32,009 nucleotides of DNA from the NCBI GenBank assembly GCA_946623205.1, contig CAMOQV010000004.1, positions 1 through 32,009 of the forward strand, given 5' to 3'. This document shows positions 16,855-25,976 of the stretch, one piece after another (positions within the stretch are counted from its first letter, which is position 1; each line of letters begins with the position of its first letter). The notes below the pieces were generated by a model that saw nothing but the letters and a program-made list of their open reading frames with translations, ran no database searches and was not told the origin of the DNA. The position numbers and the translations under genes were made by a program. Source of the DNA: an uncultured Clostridia bacterium. Its GTDB lineage: Bacteria; Bacillota; Clostridia; Christensenellales; UBA3700.

Positions 16855-19311
16855 CTAAATTAAATTGTGAGCATAAATCGCATATATTACAGATTCATAC
16901 TTCTTCTTAGCTACCTTCTTTAGAATATTCTTGCCCTTAGCTGTTCTTGCTTCGATATCTACATCATCAGTATTTACAGCAACCAAATCTCCATCAACAA
17001 AGAATATAGCAAAATCATATGGATTTGTTACCAAAGATACAAAGGCAAGATCTTTAGGTTTTGATACATCACAAAGGGTTACACCCTTTCCGTATCTATT
17101 CTTTGGCTCAATTGTTGGCAAGATAACTCTCTTTGCAATACCATTTGCAAGGATAACTACAATCTCACCTTCGTTTCTATTTTGAGCGACATATTTAACC
17201 TTATCTTTATCGTTCAATTTAATGCCCTTAACACCTGAAGAACGTCTTCCTTGATCTGGAACATCAGCATATGCATTTAGGATATTACCAAGCTCTGTTA
17301 CAAATACGATATATTCAGAGTCTTTGTCTACTATTTCAACATTTATTACTTGGTCGTCATCTTTTAGGATAATTGCTGGATACGTAGCCTTTTTATCCAT
17401 TGGATATTCAGCTGCAGATGTCTTTTTGATCATACCATTTTGCGTAGCAAAGTATAATTCTTTGTCCTTCAATTCTGCTTCGCCAAATAAAGCTACAATT
17501 GCATCGTCAGAATCCAATTTTCCTAGCTTATTAATAGTTGTTCCTTTAGATTTCCATTTATCTTCAGTCAACATGTCTACGCTAAATACGCATGCTTGAC
17601 CGTTTTTGGTTAGAGCTATTAATCTTTCGTCGCCATTTACCTTTATTGCTCTCTTAACAAGTTCGTTTGCTGAGCAATTAACGATGTTCTTTTGAGCCAT
17701 CTTATATGACTTATCAGTCATAAATCTTAAAGTTCCTTGATAATTTAGAAGAACATATCCAGAAACTAAATGAGCTTCAATAATCTCTTCAGCTTTAATC
17801 ATTTGTGGATGTTCAGCTTCGTCAACAATTTGCGTTACACGAGGCGTAGCAAACTTAGCTTTAATCTCTAATAATTCTTTCTTAACAATATTCAATTGCT
17901 TCTTTTTAGATTCAAGAATTGATTGAAGCTCTGCAATCTTCTTCTTTAGATTCTCAAGTTCTTCTTCCATCTTATGAACATCTAATCTATTCAATCTCTT
18001 TAATGGAATATCTAATACAGCTGTTGCTTGCTTATCTGTTAAGTTAAACTCTTTTCTTAATGTCTCTTTTGACTCTTCATATGTAGGTGAAGATAAGACA
18101 ATATCTACGACACGTCTAATGTTATTTACAGCAACTAAAAGACCTTCTAAAATGTGTGCTCTATTTGAAGCTGCTGTTAAGTCATATTCGCTACGTCTAA
18201 AGATGACTTCTCTTTGGAATTCTACATATCTTGATATGTAGCCAAGCAAAGATAATTGCTCTGGTTTACCATCTGCAATTGCCATCATATTAACATTAAA
18301 TGCACACTCTAATTGTGTTGATTTATATAGGCCTGCTAAGATACGTTTTGCATTAGCTTCTTTCTTGATTCTAATTACGCAACGAATACCATCTCTATTG
18401 GATTCATCGTTGATATCTTGAATTCCACCATACAAATCTTTCTTTGTTTCTCTAAGACCATTAATTCTCTTTAGAAGTTCAGCTTTATTTACTTGGAATG
18501 GAATTTCTGTAATTACAATACTTTCTTTATCTCCATCTTTTTCGATAGAAGCTTTTGCTCGCATTATAACTTTTCCCTTACCAGTTTCGTATGCTTCTTT
18601 AATTCCATCACTATTTATAATCAAGGCGCCTGTTGGGAAATCAGGAGCTGGGATGTATTTCATCATTTCATCTAAAGTAATTTTACTGTTATCTATGTAT
18701 GCACAAACACCATCAATAACTTCACCTAAGTTATGTGTTGGAATATTTGTAGACATACCAACAGCAATACCAGATGAACCATTTACTAATAGATTTGGGA
18801 ATCTTCCTGGCAATAAATCTGGTTCTTCTAATGTATCGTCAAAGTTTAGAACCATCTTAACCGTATTTTTATCCAAATCTCTTAAAAGTTCCATTGCAAG
18901 TGGCGCAAGCTTTGCTTCTGTATAACGCATAGCAGCTGCACCATCACCATCTACAGAACCATAGTTACCCTGTCCAGAAATTAGTGGCATTCTTACGTTG
19001 AATGATTGCGCAAGTCTAACCATTGCATCATAAACTGAACTATCTCCGTGTGGATGGTATTTACCTAAACAATCACCAACTACTCTTGCAGATTTAACAA
19101 AAGGTTTATCTGGAGTAATACCCAATTGGCTCATTGTATATAGGATTCTTCTTTGTACTGGCTTTAAGCCATCCTCAATTCTTGGGATAGCTCTATCCAT
19201 GATTACGTGTTCAGAAAATGGAATCATTGAATTATGAAGTACTTCTTCAACAGTACATTCAAGCATCTTTGATGTATCTTCTATATTCTCATCATTTTTC
19301 TTTCTTGGCAT
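16855..19311 (-). CDS. gyrA: Type IIA topoisomerase subunit A (GyrA/ParC family)
   Basis: This is the DNA-cleaving subunit of gyrase or topoisomerase IV. In the 818-residue protein [21 protein letters not shown] (about 40-60) is followed by [15 protein letters not shown] and the catalytic tyrosine at 130 in AAAMRYTEA. The quinolone-determining positions equivalent to E. coli Ser83 and Asp87 are Ser91 and Asp95, the susceptible type. A coiled region at about 430-480 and a C-terminal beta-pinwheel follow. At the place of the GyrA box there is [12 protein letters not shown], only a partial match to QRRGGKG, so gyrase versus topoisomerase IV is not certain; the symbol is a best guess. The gene begins three bases after gyrB. 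Confidence 0.88.
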   Translation of the reverse strand: MPRKKNDENIEDTSKMLECTVEEVLHNSMIPFSEHVIMDRAIPRIEDGLKPVQRRILYTMSQLGITPDKPFVKSARVVGDCLGKYHPHGDSSVYDAMVRLAQSFNVRMPLISGQGNYGSVDGDGAAAMRYTEAKLAPLAMELLRDLDKNTVKMVLNFDDTLEEPDLLPGRFPNLLVNGSSGIAVGMSTNIPTHNLGEVIDGVCAYIDNSKITLDEMMKYIPAPDFPTGALIINSDGIKEAYETGKGKVIMRAKASIEKDGDKESIVITEIPFQVNKAELLKRINGLRETKKDLYGGIQDINDESNRDGIRCVIRIKKEANAKRILAGLYKSTQLECAFNVNMMAIADGKPEQLSLLGYISRYVEFQREVIFRRSEYDLTAASNRAHILEGLLVAVNNIRRVVDIVLSSPTYEESKETLRKEFNLTDKQATAVLDIPLKRLNRLDVHKMEEELENLKKKIAELQSILESKKKQLNIVKKELLEIKAKFATPRVTQIVDEAEHPQMIKAEEIIEAHLVSGYVLLNYQGTLRFMTDKSYKMAQKNIVNCSANELVKRAIKVNGDERLIALTKNGQACVFSVDMLTEDKWKSKGTTINKLGKLDSDDAIVALFGEAELKDKELYFATQNGMIKKTSAAEYPMDKKATYPAIILKDDDQVINVEIVDKDSEYIVFVTELGNILNAYADVPDQGRRSSGVKGIKLNDKDKVKYVAQNRNEGEIVVILANGIAKRVILPTIEPKNRYGKGVTLCDVSKPKDLAFVSLVTNPYDFAIFFVDGDLVAVNTDDVDIEARTAKGKNILKKVAKKKYESVIYAIYAHNLI

Positions 19312-19314
19312 ATT

Positions 19315-21285
19315 CTATCCCTTCTTGTTGATAATATCTTTAAATTCATCTTGTTTGTTAAAGTTAGCATATTCATAGATATACTCTTTTCTTGGGCCAA
19401 CATCTTCACCCATAAGTGTTGAAATTAAGTGGTCAGCTTCAGCTGCATCCTCAATTGTAACTCTCATCAATGCACGTCTCTTTGGATCCATTGTTGTTTC
19501 CCAAAGTTGAGATGGGTTCATTTCACCAAGACCTTTATATCTATTTAATGAATATCCCTTTGATGCTGTTTCTAAAAGCTTTTGAAGCTCAACATTATCA
19601 TAGGCATATCTAACTCCGTTTTTGTCTGTAATTCTATATAGTGGTGGCATACCAACATATAGATAACCATTTGTGATTAATTCCTTCATATATCTAAAGA
19701 AGAATGTTAAAAGAATTGATCTAATGTGGCCACCGTCTTCATCGGCATCGGCTAAGATAATGATTTTGTGGAACTTTAGATTCTTAACATTAAAGTCTTT
19801 ATCAAAACCTGCGCCTAAAGCGTTAATAAGCGAAATAAGCTCATCGTTTTTAACGATGTCTGCCACTCTACATTTTTCTACATTTAGTGGTTTACCTTTT
19901 AAAGGTAAGATTGCTTGAATTTTTGGATCTCTACCCATCTTTGCAGAACCACCAGCAGAATCACCTTCAACGATAAATAATTCGTTTAATTCTGGTTTTT
20001 TACCTGAACAACCTGCTAGCTTTCCAACTAAAGATGATGTATTAGACTTTATTGCTCTAGCAATATTTTTTGCTTCAGCCGATTTTGTTCTTGCCTTCAT
20101 AGCAAGAGCTGCTTTAGCAAAGATTGCGTCTATAACATCTTTTTTAGCTTTGTTGTTTAGATAATCTTTAATTGCATCAGTTAAAAGATTTTCAACAATA
20201 GTTCTTGCTTCTGGATTACCAAGCTTTGTCTTTGTTTGTCCTTCAAATTGAACATTTTGCATCTTAATAGATAAGACAGCTGTTAATCCTTCTCTGAAAT
20301 CTTCGCCAATGTAATTTTCTTGTTTTTCTTTTATGATATTTTTTTGTCTACCAAAATCGTTTAATGCTTTAGTTAATGCTGATTTGAAGCCAACTTCGTG
20401 TGTACCGCCTTCTGTTGTTGGAATATTGTTTACATAACTAAAGATGTTTTCACTATATGTGTCAGTCAATTGCATTGAAACTGAAACATAGAAATTATCT
20501 TGTTTTTTCTCTATTGTTATTGGATTTGGATATAAAACAGTTTTGCCTTCATTTAAATATTGAACAAAATCTGTTAAACCACCTTTATAGCAATATGATT
20601 TAGATTTTGGTTTTCCTGTTTCTGTTAATTGTCTATGATCTGTAATTGAAATCTTTAGACCTGCATTTAAGAAAGCTAAATCCTTTATTCTTTTTCTTAT
20701 TACTTCAAAATCGAACTTTTCTGATTTAAATACTCTCTCATCAGGTAAGAAAGTTACTTTAGTACCTTTCTTTTTCTTATCTGCACATGGTTTAGATGTC
20801 AATTCGCGCTTTATAATACCGCTCTTTACTTTGCCATTAACTTCTGGAGAATAGAACTCAACTTCATATTCTTTTCCATCTCTCCAAATTTGAACTTTTG
20901 TCCAAGCACTTAAAGCGTTTGTAACAGAAGCACCTACACCGTGAAGTCCACCAGAGAAACTATAGTTCTTATTGTTGAACTTACCACCTGCGTGCAATTT
21001 TGTGAAAACAAGATATACACCCGGAACTTTATATTTTGGGTGGATATCTACTGGTATACCTCTACCATTGTCTTGAACTGATATTGAATTATCTTCAAAA
21101 ATCTCTATGTCAATAGAATCACCAAATCCGTTAGATATTTCATCAATACTATTGTCTACGATTTCCCATAGTATGTGATGCATACCTTTTGAACCTGTTG
21201 TTCCAATGTACATACCCGGTCTTTCCCTAACCGGCTCTAGACCTTCTAAAACCTCAAGGTCTTTTGCTCCATAACTATCTGCCAT
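19315..21285 (-). CDS. gyrB: Type IIA topoisomerase subunit B (GyrB/ParE family)
   Basis: This is the ATPase subunit partnering the downstream A subunit. The 656-residue protein shows the GHKL ATPase features: Glu41 and Asn45 in EIVDNSIDE, DNGRGIP (72-78), and GGLHGVGAS (112-120). The transducer QTKTKLGN loop (350-357) has the Thr typical of GyrB rather than the Gly of ParE. The Toprim domain has EGDSAGGSAK (Glu440) and the acidic triplet DADEDG (Asp513, 515, 517), where relatives have TDADVDG or TDADTDG. The PLKGKPLNVEK and YKGLGEMNPSQLWETTMDP blocks are intact. Other features, such as NGFGDSI, resemble ParE, so the gyrase/topo IV choice is open. AAGGAC overlaps the upstream hydrolase stop, and the gap to it is 8 bases. 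Confidence 0.88.
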   Translation of the reverse strand: MADSYGAKDLEVLEGLEPVRERPGMYIGTTGSKGMHHILWEIVDNSIDEISNGFGDSIDIEIFEDNSISVQDNGRGIPVDIHPKYKVPGVYLVFTKLHAGGKFNNKNYSFSGGLHGVGASVTNALSAWTKVQIWRDGKEYEVEFYSPEVNGKVKSGIIKRELTSKPCADKKKKGTKVTFLPDERVFKSEKFDFEVIRKRIKDLAFLNAGLKISITDHRQLTETGKPKSKSYCYKGGLTDFVQYLNEGKTVLYPNPITIEKKQDNFYVSVSMQLTDTYSENIFSYVNNIPTTEGGTHEVGFKSALTKALNDFGRQKNIIKEKQENYIGEDFREGLTAVLSIKMQNVQFEGQTKTKLGNPEARTIVENLLTDAIKDYLNNKAKKDVIDAIFAKAALAMKARTKSAEAKNIARAIKSNTSSLVGKLAGCSGKKPELNELFIVEGDSAGGSAKMGRDPKIQAILPLKGKPLNVEKCRVADIVKNDELISLINALGAGFDKDFNVKNLKFHKIIILADADEDGGHIRSILLTFFFRYMKELITNGYLYVGMPPLYRITDKNGVRYAYDNVELQKLLETASKGYSLNRYKGLGEMNPSQLWETTMDPKRRALMRVTIEDAAEADHLISTLMGEDVGPRKEYIYEYANFNKQDEFKDIINKKG

Positions 21286-21293
21286 TTTTGTCC

Positions 21294-22196
21294 TTATTTA
21301 TTGTGTGATTCAAAGAATGCTAATGCATCTGCATAAACTTCATCTTTGTTAATTTCATTTAGTATTTCGTGACGTGCGCCCTCATATAGTTTCATTTCTA
21401 CATTGAAACCAAATCCCTTATACATCTCATATAAGTTCTTAACCAAAGCACCCATTCCACCAACTGGATCTTGATCGCCAGAAATGATGAAAATTGGTAA
21501 ATCTTTTCTAATTTGCTTTGGAGCATCTCCGTAGATTTGCTTTAATCCATTAAAGAATGATTTGTAGAATCCTAAAGATAATATGTATCCACACATTGGA
21601 TTTGCATTATATTTATCTACTTCCTTTGGATCTCTATTTAACCAAGCGTTTGTCTTTCCTTCTGCTTTAAATGGTTTTTCATATGCGCCAAAAGATAATT
21701 TAGCAATAAATTTTGCTGGCTTATCTTTGCCTAACAATGCAGTTTGAAGATTAGCAACCATTCCGCCAAGTTTAGCATCTGATGTATCCATTCTTGCCGA
21801 ACCGCATAGAACGCAAGCAACAATCTTATCTGAATATTTTTGAATGTATCCTTGAGATAAGAATGATCCATATGAATGTCCAAATAGAATTACTGGTAAT
21901 TTATATTTATCTTTAGCATAGTCTGTTAAAAGCGCCATATCTTCGATAGTATCGAAATAGCAATCTCCTTCTGGCACAATACCTAATTTGCCTTGTGCTG
22001 TCTTACCATGAGCTCTATGGTCATCTGCTAAAACAATATAACCATTCTTATTTAAGAATTTAGCAAAATGTTCATATCTTGCAGCATCTTCTGCCATACC
22101 ATGAGCAATTTGTACTACAGCTTTAGGAGCTTTAACTTCGTCCCAAACATATACGTTAAGTTCATAATCTTTGTAAGCTTTAAATTTCATTTCCAT
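21294..22196 (-). CDS. Alpha/beta hydrolase (lysophospholipase / monoacylglycerol lipase-like)
   Basis: The 300-residue protein is a serine hydrolase of the alpha/beta fold, closest in pattern to bacterial lysophospholipase/monoacylglycerol lipase-like proteins. It has the oxyanion segment IAHGMAED, a DDHRAHGKT loop, the nucleophile elbow GHSYGS, the acid IISGDQDPVGG and the catalytic histidine in YEGARHEIL. No signal peptide is seen, so it should be cytoplasmic. Its substrate cannot be read from sequence. The ATG at 22196 follows GGAGGGG at six bases; the longer frame begins with a TTG within that ribosome site. A strong promoter precedes it. It is cotranscribed with gyrB and gyrA, an odd partnership that means this promoter probably drives the topoisomerase genes too. 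Confidence 0.9.
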   Translation of the reverse strand: MEMKFKAYKDYELNVYVWDEVKAPKAVVQIAHGMAEDAARYEHFAKFLNKNGYIVLADDHRAHGKTAQGKLGIVPEGDCYFDTIEDMALLTDYAKDKYKLPVILFGHSYGSFLSQGYIQKYSDKIVACVLCGSARMDTSDAKLGGMVANLQTALLGKDKPAKFIAKLSFGAYEKPFKAEGKTNAWLNRDPKEVDKYNANPMCGYILSLGFYKSFFNGLKQIYGDAPKQIRKDLPIFIISGDQDPVGGMGALVKNLYEMYKGFGFNVEMKLYEGARHEILNEINKDEVYADALAFFESHNK

Positions 22197-22221
22197 AATT
22201 ATCCCCTCCAAATCCTCAAAT

Positions 22222-22250
22222 ATTATACTATATATTTATATATAAATCAA
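22222..22250 (-). promoter_or_regulatory. Promoter of hydrolase-gyrB-gyrA
   Basis: On the minus strand TTGATT (22250-22245) and a perfect TATAAT (22227-22222) are 17 bases apart, with a wholly A/T spacer. The hydrolase ATG is about 25 bases downstream. It probably drives the topoisomerase genes as well. Confidence 0.8.
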
Positions 22251-22330
22251 GATAGCGCCACTAGATATTGTGGTCAATCTTTGTCTAAATCACAAGATTT
22301 TGGGGCTACCAAAGCACCTGGCAGCCCTAA
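22251..22330. other. Cluster of three inverted repeats, function unknown
   Basis: Three hairpins can form in tandem: GCCAC/GTGGT (near 22257-22275), AATCTTTGT/ACAAGATT with one bulged T (near 22277-22300), and GGGGCTACC/GGCAGCCC (near 22302-22328, one G-U pair, 9-base loop). CTAAATCA occurs twice, after the second stem's left arm and after the third hairpin. The segment abuts the -35 of the hydrolase promoter. It matches no riboswitch, T-box, 6S or SRP RNA consensus that I know. It could be a structured RNA, an operator array or a 3' element of the WYL gene. Confidence 0.5.
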
Positions 22331-22349
22331 ATCAAAAGGAAGGAATTAT

Positions 22350-22394
22350 ATGAAACACAAACACTTTACGAGTAATTCTCGATTGCTCTTTTAA
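22350..22394 (+). CDS. Possible 14-residue leader-like peptide, antisense to the WYL gene end
   Basis: A 14-codon frame (MKHKHFTSNSRLLF) starts at an ATG preceded by AAGGAAGG six bases upstream (22336-22343), a very good ribosome site. It directly follows the inverted-repeat cluster, and its last 29 bases overlap the end of the WYL regulator gene on the opposite strand. After its stop the sequence runs into CTCGTTTTTT, with ACGAG/CTCGT able to close a weak stem-loop. No convincing plus-strand -35 was found upstream, so expression is unproved and chance is possible. Confidence 0.3.
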   Translation: MKHKHFTSNSRLLF

Positions 22395-23352
22395 GCTCGT
22401 TTTTTATATCTAAAACCAATGATGCAGGCGATATTACTTTTGCCTCATCAATATATTGAAGCGCCCAATATTTCATAGCAAGCGGTGATGATTTACAAGT
22501 AGCTACAATATGTCCATTCGACTTTTCTATAAAGTTCACTTTCTTACCAAACCAATCAAACATTACATCAACCATTGATTTATCTTTTAGCTCTACTACA
22601 ACCTTACATGGCACATCTGAAAACATATATGGTAAAGCATCAGAAAGCACTTCATCATCTACCCCATGGAAAAATGATGGTAGAGTATTAATATCATCAG
22701 CTTTTTTATTTAAAATTTTCATATTTGTTATCTTATCTATCTTGTAATATGAAAGACTTCCCCTCTCCATATTTTTTGACATAAGATAGTATCTTTGATT
22801 CTTGACAATTAATCTATATGGAGAAACTATTGATTTTTTATCTGGATGTTTTGGAACCAATTCATAATGCATATTAAATGCGTTATAATCAAACTCTACT
22901 TGCTTGTTTTTAGCTATTGCTTCATCTAGCAATTCAATGTTTAAAAACACTTCATTATTTGGGGTTTTATTCCACTCATTTATAGCATTAACATACTTTG
23001 TATGTTCTTTTAGCTCGCTAGTCGTTTGATTTAGTAGTTTATTTATAAGCTCACTTGAAAATAATTTTGGTATATATTTGTTAGATAAAACACTATCTAC
23101 CATAAACTTAATTTCACCATCGCTATACTCTTCTTGATTTAAATACGCACCACGTGCAGTGATGATAATATCATAGCCAAAAGATATTAAAAATTTAACA
23201 TTTCTTGCTACTGCTCTTCTTTCAAAATCAAAGTCATAATCTTGCTTTAAAAGATCCACAATTTTATCATAACTTAGTGGATGCGATTGACTAGATTTCT
23301 CCTCTAACAATTTCAAAATAGCAATTATAGATGTTTTCTTTTCGCTTGGCAT
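22366..23352 (-). CDS. WYL-domain transcriptional regulator
   Basis: This is a DNA-binding regulator with an N-terminal winged-helix region (about 1-75, LSYDKIVDLLKQDY and RRAVARNVKFLISFGYDI) and a C-terminal WYL domain (about 140-215). The WYL core is VEFDYNA, then VSPYRLIVKNQRYYLMS, where the Trp of WYL is Tyr, then SYYKIDKI. A further C-terminal domain (about 245-328) is typical of such 320-residue regulators, which often sense a ligand or single-stranded DNA. The ATG follows GGAGGTGAGGAT. It is divergent from the RlmI-like gene, with about 194 bases between, and could control itself or that gene. The ligand is unknown. Confidence 0.88.
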   Translation of the reverse strand: MPSEKKTSIIAILKLLEEKSSQSHPLSYDKIVDLLKQDYDFDFERRAVARNVKFLISFGYDIIITARGAYLNQEEYSDGEIKFMVDSVLSNKYIPKLFSSELINKLLNQTTSELKEHTKYVNAINEWNKTPNNEVFLNIELLDEAIAKNKQVEFDYNAFNMHYELVPKHPDKKSIVSPYRLIVKNQRYYLMSKNMERGSLSYYKIDKITNMKILNKKADDINTLPSFFHGVDDEVLSDALPYMFSDVPCKVVVELKDKSMVDVMFDWFGKKVNFIEKSNGHIVATCKSSPLAMKYWALQYIDEAKVISPASLVLDIKNELKRAIENYS

Positions 23353-23546
23353 ATCCTCACCTCCACTTCCTTTTTATCACTATATGACGAAATTGTCTTC
23401 TATTTTCGAAAAATGCCTTTTTAGATGTCCTAATTTCCACCCAATTCCAAATATATGTTCACTTTTGTTTATATCTTGTCCTAAATTTCGTATCTTTCTT
23501 TGTGTTTTTGAGCCATTTAATATAAAATGCTTTTAGGAGCAATTAT
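23353..23546. promoter_or_regulatory. Divergent control region between WYL regulator and RlmI-like gene
   Basis: The region holds the 10-bp palindrome TTTTCGAAAA (23403-23412) and two exact copies of TGTCCTAA, each followed by a TTTC-containing stretch (23426-23433 and 23477-23484, 51 bases apart). On the plus strand TATAAA (23521-23526) is a fair -10, with TTTGTG 16 bases upstream as a poor -35, and AGGAG precedes the ATG at 23547. No clear minus-strand promoter was seen. The repeats are candidate binding sites for the regulator; this is inference. Confidence 0.35.
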
Positions 23547-24716
23547 ATGGGATACGACATTTATTTGAAAAAAGGCGAAGAAAAAAGAATTATTGCAGGA
23601 CACAGTTGGGTTTATGCTAACGAAGTAGCAAAAATTGAAGGCAAAGATAAAAACGGTGCACTATCTAGTGTATACACTTGGGATAAAAGATATATCGGCA
23701 AAGGATATATAAACCATCTATCTAAAATATTAGTTAGAATTTTTATTAGAGATGATAAAGAAGATTCTAAAGATTTATATATTGAAAGAATCAAAAAAGC
23801 TAACGAATATAGAGAGAAATTAGGATACAAAAATGCCTACAGAGTCGTATTTTCAGAAGCAGACAATTTGCCTGGCCTTATCGTAGATAAATATTCCGAT
23901 TATTTAGTTGTACAATTATTGTCTTTAGGTATTAACCAAAGAAAAGATTTAATTATTGACGCCCTAAAAGAAGTATTTAATCCAAAAGGAATATATGAAC
24001 GTTCAGATGTGTCTGCTCGTTTAAAAGAAGGTCTTGAAGAATCTACAGGACTTTTATATGGTGAAGTTCCTGATGAGATCATAATTGAAGAAAATAACAT
24101 AAAGATGTCTGTTAATGTTAAGCAAGGACAAAAGACAGGATATTTTTTAGATCAAAAAGAAAATAGATTAGCATTAAGAAAATACACTAAAAATGCAACT
24201 GTTTTAGATTGTTTCTGTAATTCTGGCGGTTTTTCTATGAATGCAGCAACAAACGCAAAAGAAGTTATTGCTTGCGATATCTCTCAACTAGCACTAGATA
24301 ACGTAAAAAGAAATATTGAACTTAATGGATTCAAAAATGTAACTACAAAATGCGGTGATGTATTTGAAGTATTAAGAAATTATAAGCAAAGTGGCGAAAA
24401 GTTTGATGTGGTTGTTTTAGATCCACCAGCTTTTTGCAAATCTCAAAATGAAGTTAAAGATGCATATAGAGGATATAAAGATATAAATATCTTAGGAATG
24501 AAAATTGTTAAAGATGGAGGATATCTTGTAACATCTTCTTGTTCTCACTATATGACTTTTAATTTGTTTGAAAAGATGCTTATTGATGCAGCAAAAGAAT
24601 CTAGAAAAAAAGTCAGATGCGTAGAAATTAAATCTCAAGCACCTGACCATCCATCTCTTCTTTGCGCAGACGAAACTCAATATTTAAAATTCTTTGTTCT
24701 TCATATTGAAGACTAA
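23547..24716 (+). CDS. Class I rRNA large-subunit methyltransferase (RlmI-like)
   Basis: The 389-residue protein is an SAM-dependent RNA methyltransferase of the RlmI/YccW family, which makes 5-methylcytidine in 23S rRNA in E. coli. An N-terminal PUA domain (about 1-75, with RIIAGHSWVYANEV) binds RNA; a central linker domain contains SEADNLPGLIVDKY; the Rossmann domain has motif I at Asp221 (DCFCNSGGFSMNA), a second acidic loop in VIACDIS, and the motif IV DPPAF at 292-296. A C-terminal segment contains VTSSCSHYMT with the cysteine used in m5C enzymes of this family. The exact target base is not certain. AGGAG lies 7 bases before the ATG. Its stop codon directly abuts the stop of the convergent histidine kinase gene. 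Confidence 0.9.
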   Translation: MGYDIYLKKGEEKRIIAGHSWVYANEVAKIEGKDKNGALSSVYTWDKRYIGKGYINHLSKILVRIFIRDDKEDSKDLYIERIKKANEYREKLGYKNAYRVVFSEADNLPGLIVDKYSDYLVVQLLSLGINQRKDLIIDALKEVFNPKGIYERSDVSARLKEGLEESTGLLYGEVPDEIIIEENNIKMSVNVKQGQKTGYFLDQKENRLALRKYTKNATVLDCFCNSGGFSMNAATNAKEVIACDISQLALDNVKRNIELNGFKNVTTKCGDVFEVLRNYKQSGEKFDVVVLDPPAFCKSQNEVKDAYRGYKDINILGMKIVKDGGYLVTSSCSHYMTFNLFEKMLIDAAKESRKKVRCVEIKSQAPDHPSLLCADETQYLKFFVLHIED

Positions 24717-25976
24717 TTAAAGAACTATCTTAATATTGAATAATCCTTCTTTATCGCCAAAGGCGGTAATAGTTCCTTTATGTCTTTTCACGATTTCTTT
24801 AGCAATCGATAAACCTATTCCACTGCCATCTCTACCACTTGCTCTAGCATCTGCCGATCTATAGAATCTTTCAAAGCATGCATCCATGTTTTCTTCTTTT
24901 ATTCCTTCCGCGTCATTTTGGGCCAATATAACTACTTTTTGCCCTTGCTTTGATAACTTAAAGCAAGTTTTCGTCTTTGCGTATTTTGAGGCGTTTTCTA
25001 AGACGATAGAAACTAATTCTCTTATCAATCTATCATCGCCCATTATCTTAATATTATCTTCGATAGAATAATCGAATAATCGTTCATTTGTTGTAAGTGC
25101 AGGCGAAAATGCCTCGATAGCTTCGTTTGCAATAGTCGATAAATCCAATTCAGTTTTTTCTGTCTTTGTTGCCTCATCCAATCTTGCAAGCGCGGTTAAA
25201 CTCTTAACCATTGTTGCAAGCTTATTTACTTGCTTAGAAATAATCCTTGTTGATTCACTCTCTCCTGATTCCATTTCTACTATTTCATTATTTGCAGAAA
25301 TAATTGTAAGTGGAGTTTTTAATTCATGCGAAGCATCTGTTATAAACTGTTTTTGCTTATCATAGCTTTCAGCTATAGGTTTTACAACTCTATTAGAAAT
25401 CAATAATACTAAAATAAATATTGCTAATACTGCACCGACAGCAACAATTATGCTTACCAACAAGAAGTTCTTAGCATAATCTAATTGTTGAGAACAATCG
25501 ACAAAGATAACCATCTTTCCATCGTCGACAACTTTATATCTATAGCTTCCAACATAGCCTGAAGTTTTTGACGAGTCTTTAACATCATTTGCCATATTTA
25601 AAGCTTCTTCTTGAGATATTGACGCAATATGATTCATATCATAACTAATGGTTGAATCCTCGTTATATTTAACCGAAAAATATCTTGTTGAATAAGGTGT
25701 TTCTTTGTTTAGCTTATATTCTTCTAAAGACCTATTAAAGTCATCCTTATTAAATCTTTCTTCTGGAGGTGGCAACTCGCCCTCTTTTGGCTCAAACTCC
25801 CCTTGAGGAATGTTAAATGCTCCATTGTTATTCGCTAAAAAGCCTACAACATTATCTGCATCTTTCGCTACTCTTGAATAATTAACAATGTTAATTACGC
25901 CTAGAATAATAGCAAACACTGCTACTATAGATAAAATCGTAATTATAATAAATTTCTTTCTTAATGCATTTACCAT
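24717..25976 (-). CDS. Two-component sensor histidine kinase
   Basis: This membrane kinase should phosphorylate the response regulator encoded just upstream. The 419-residue protein has TM1 at about 8-31, an extracytoplasmic sensor region of about 135 residues (32-168) with an acidic Pro-rich stretch, TM2 at about 170-193, then only about 17 residues before the H box SHELKTPLT (phospho-acceptor His217), too few for a HAMP domain. The N box LENASKYA (Asn328) and G2 box GSGIGLSIAKEI (384-395) are intact, while the G1 box is weak (NDAEGI instead of DNGxGI). The start overlaps the regulator stop as TAATG. The signal it senses is unknown. Confidence 0.92.
   Translation of the reverse strand: MVNALRKKFIIITILSIVAVFAIILGVINIVNYSRVAKDADNVVGFLANNNGAFNIPQGEFEPKEGELPPPEERFNKDDFNRSLEEYKLNKETPYSTRYFSVKYNEDSTISYDMNHIASISQEEALNMANDVKDSSKTSGYVGSYRYKVVDDGKMVIFVDCSQQLDYAKNFLLVSIIVAVGAVLAIFILVLLISNRVVKPIAESYDKQKQFITDASHELKTPLTIISANNEIVEMESGESESTRIISKQVNKLATMVKSLTALARLDEATKTEKTELDLSTIANEAIEAFSPALTTNERLFDYSIEDNIKIMGDDRLIRELVSIVLENASKYAKTKTCFKLSKQGQKVVILAQNDAEGIKEENMDACFERFYRSADARASGRDGSGIGLSIAKEIVKRHKGTITAFGDKEGLFNIKIVL

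Noticed and set aside
22251-22330. Known riboswitch or T-box in the inverted-repeat cluster
   Set aside because: I compared it by eye with SAM, cobalamin, THF, preQ1, glycine, TPP, fluoride, c-di-GMP, ZTP and T-box consensus sequences and found no conserved core.
22068-22394. 108-codon plus-strand frame
   Set aside because: Its first part is antisense to the hydrolase gene and the inverted-repeat cluster; only the last 15 codons have a ribosome site, and they are listed separately as a weak candidate.
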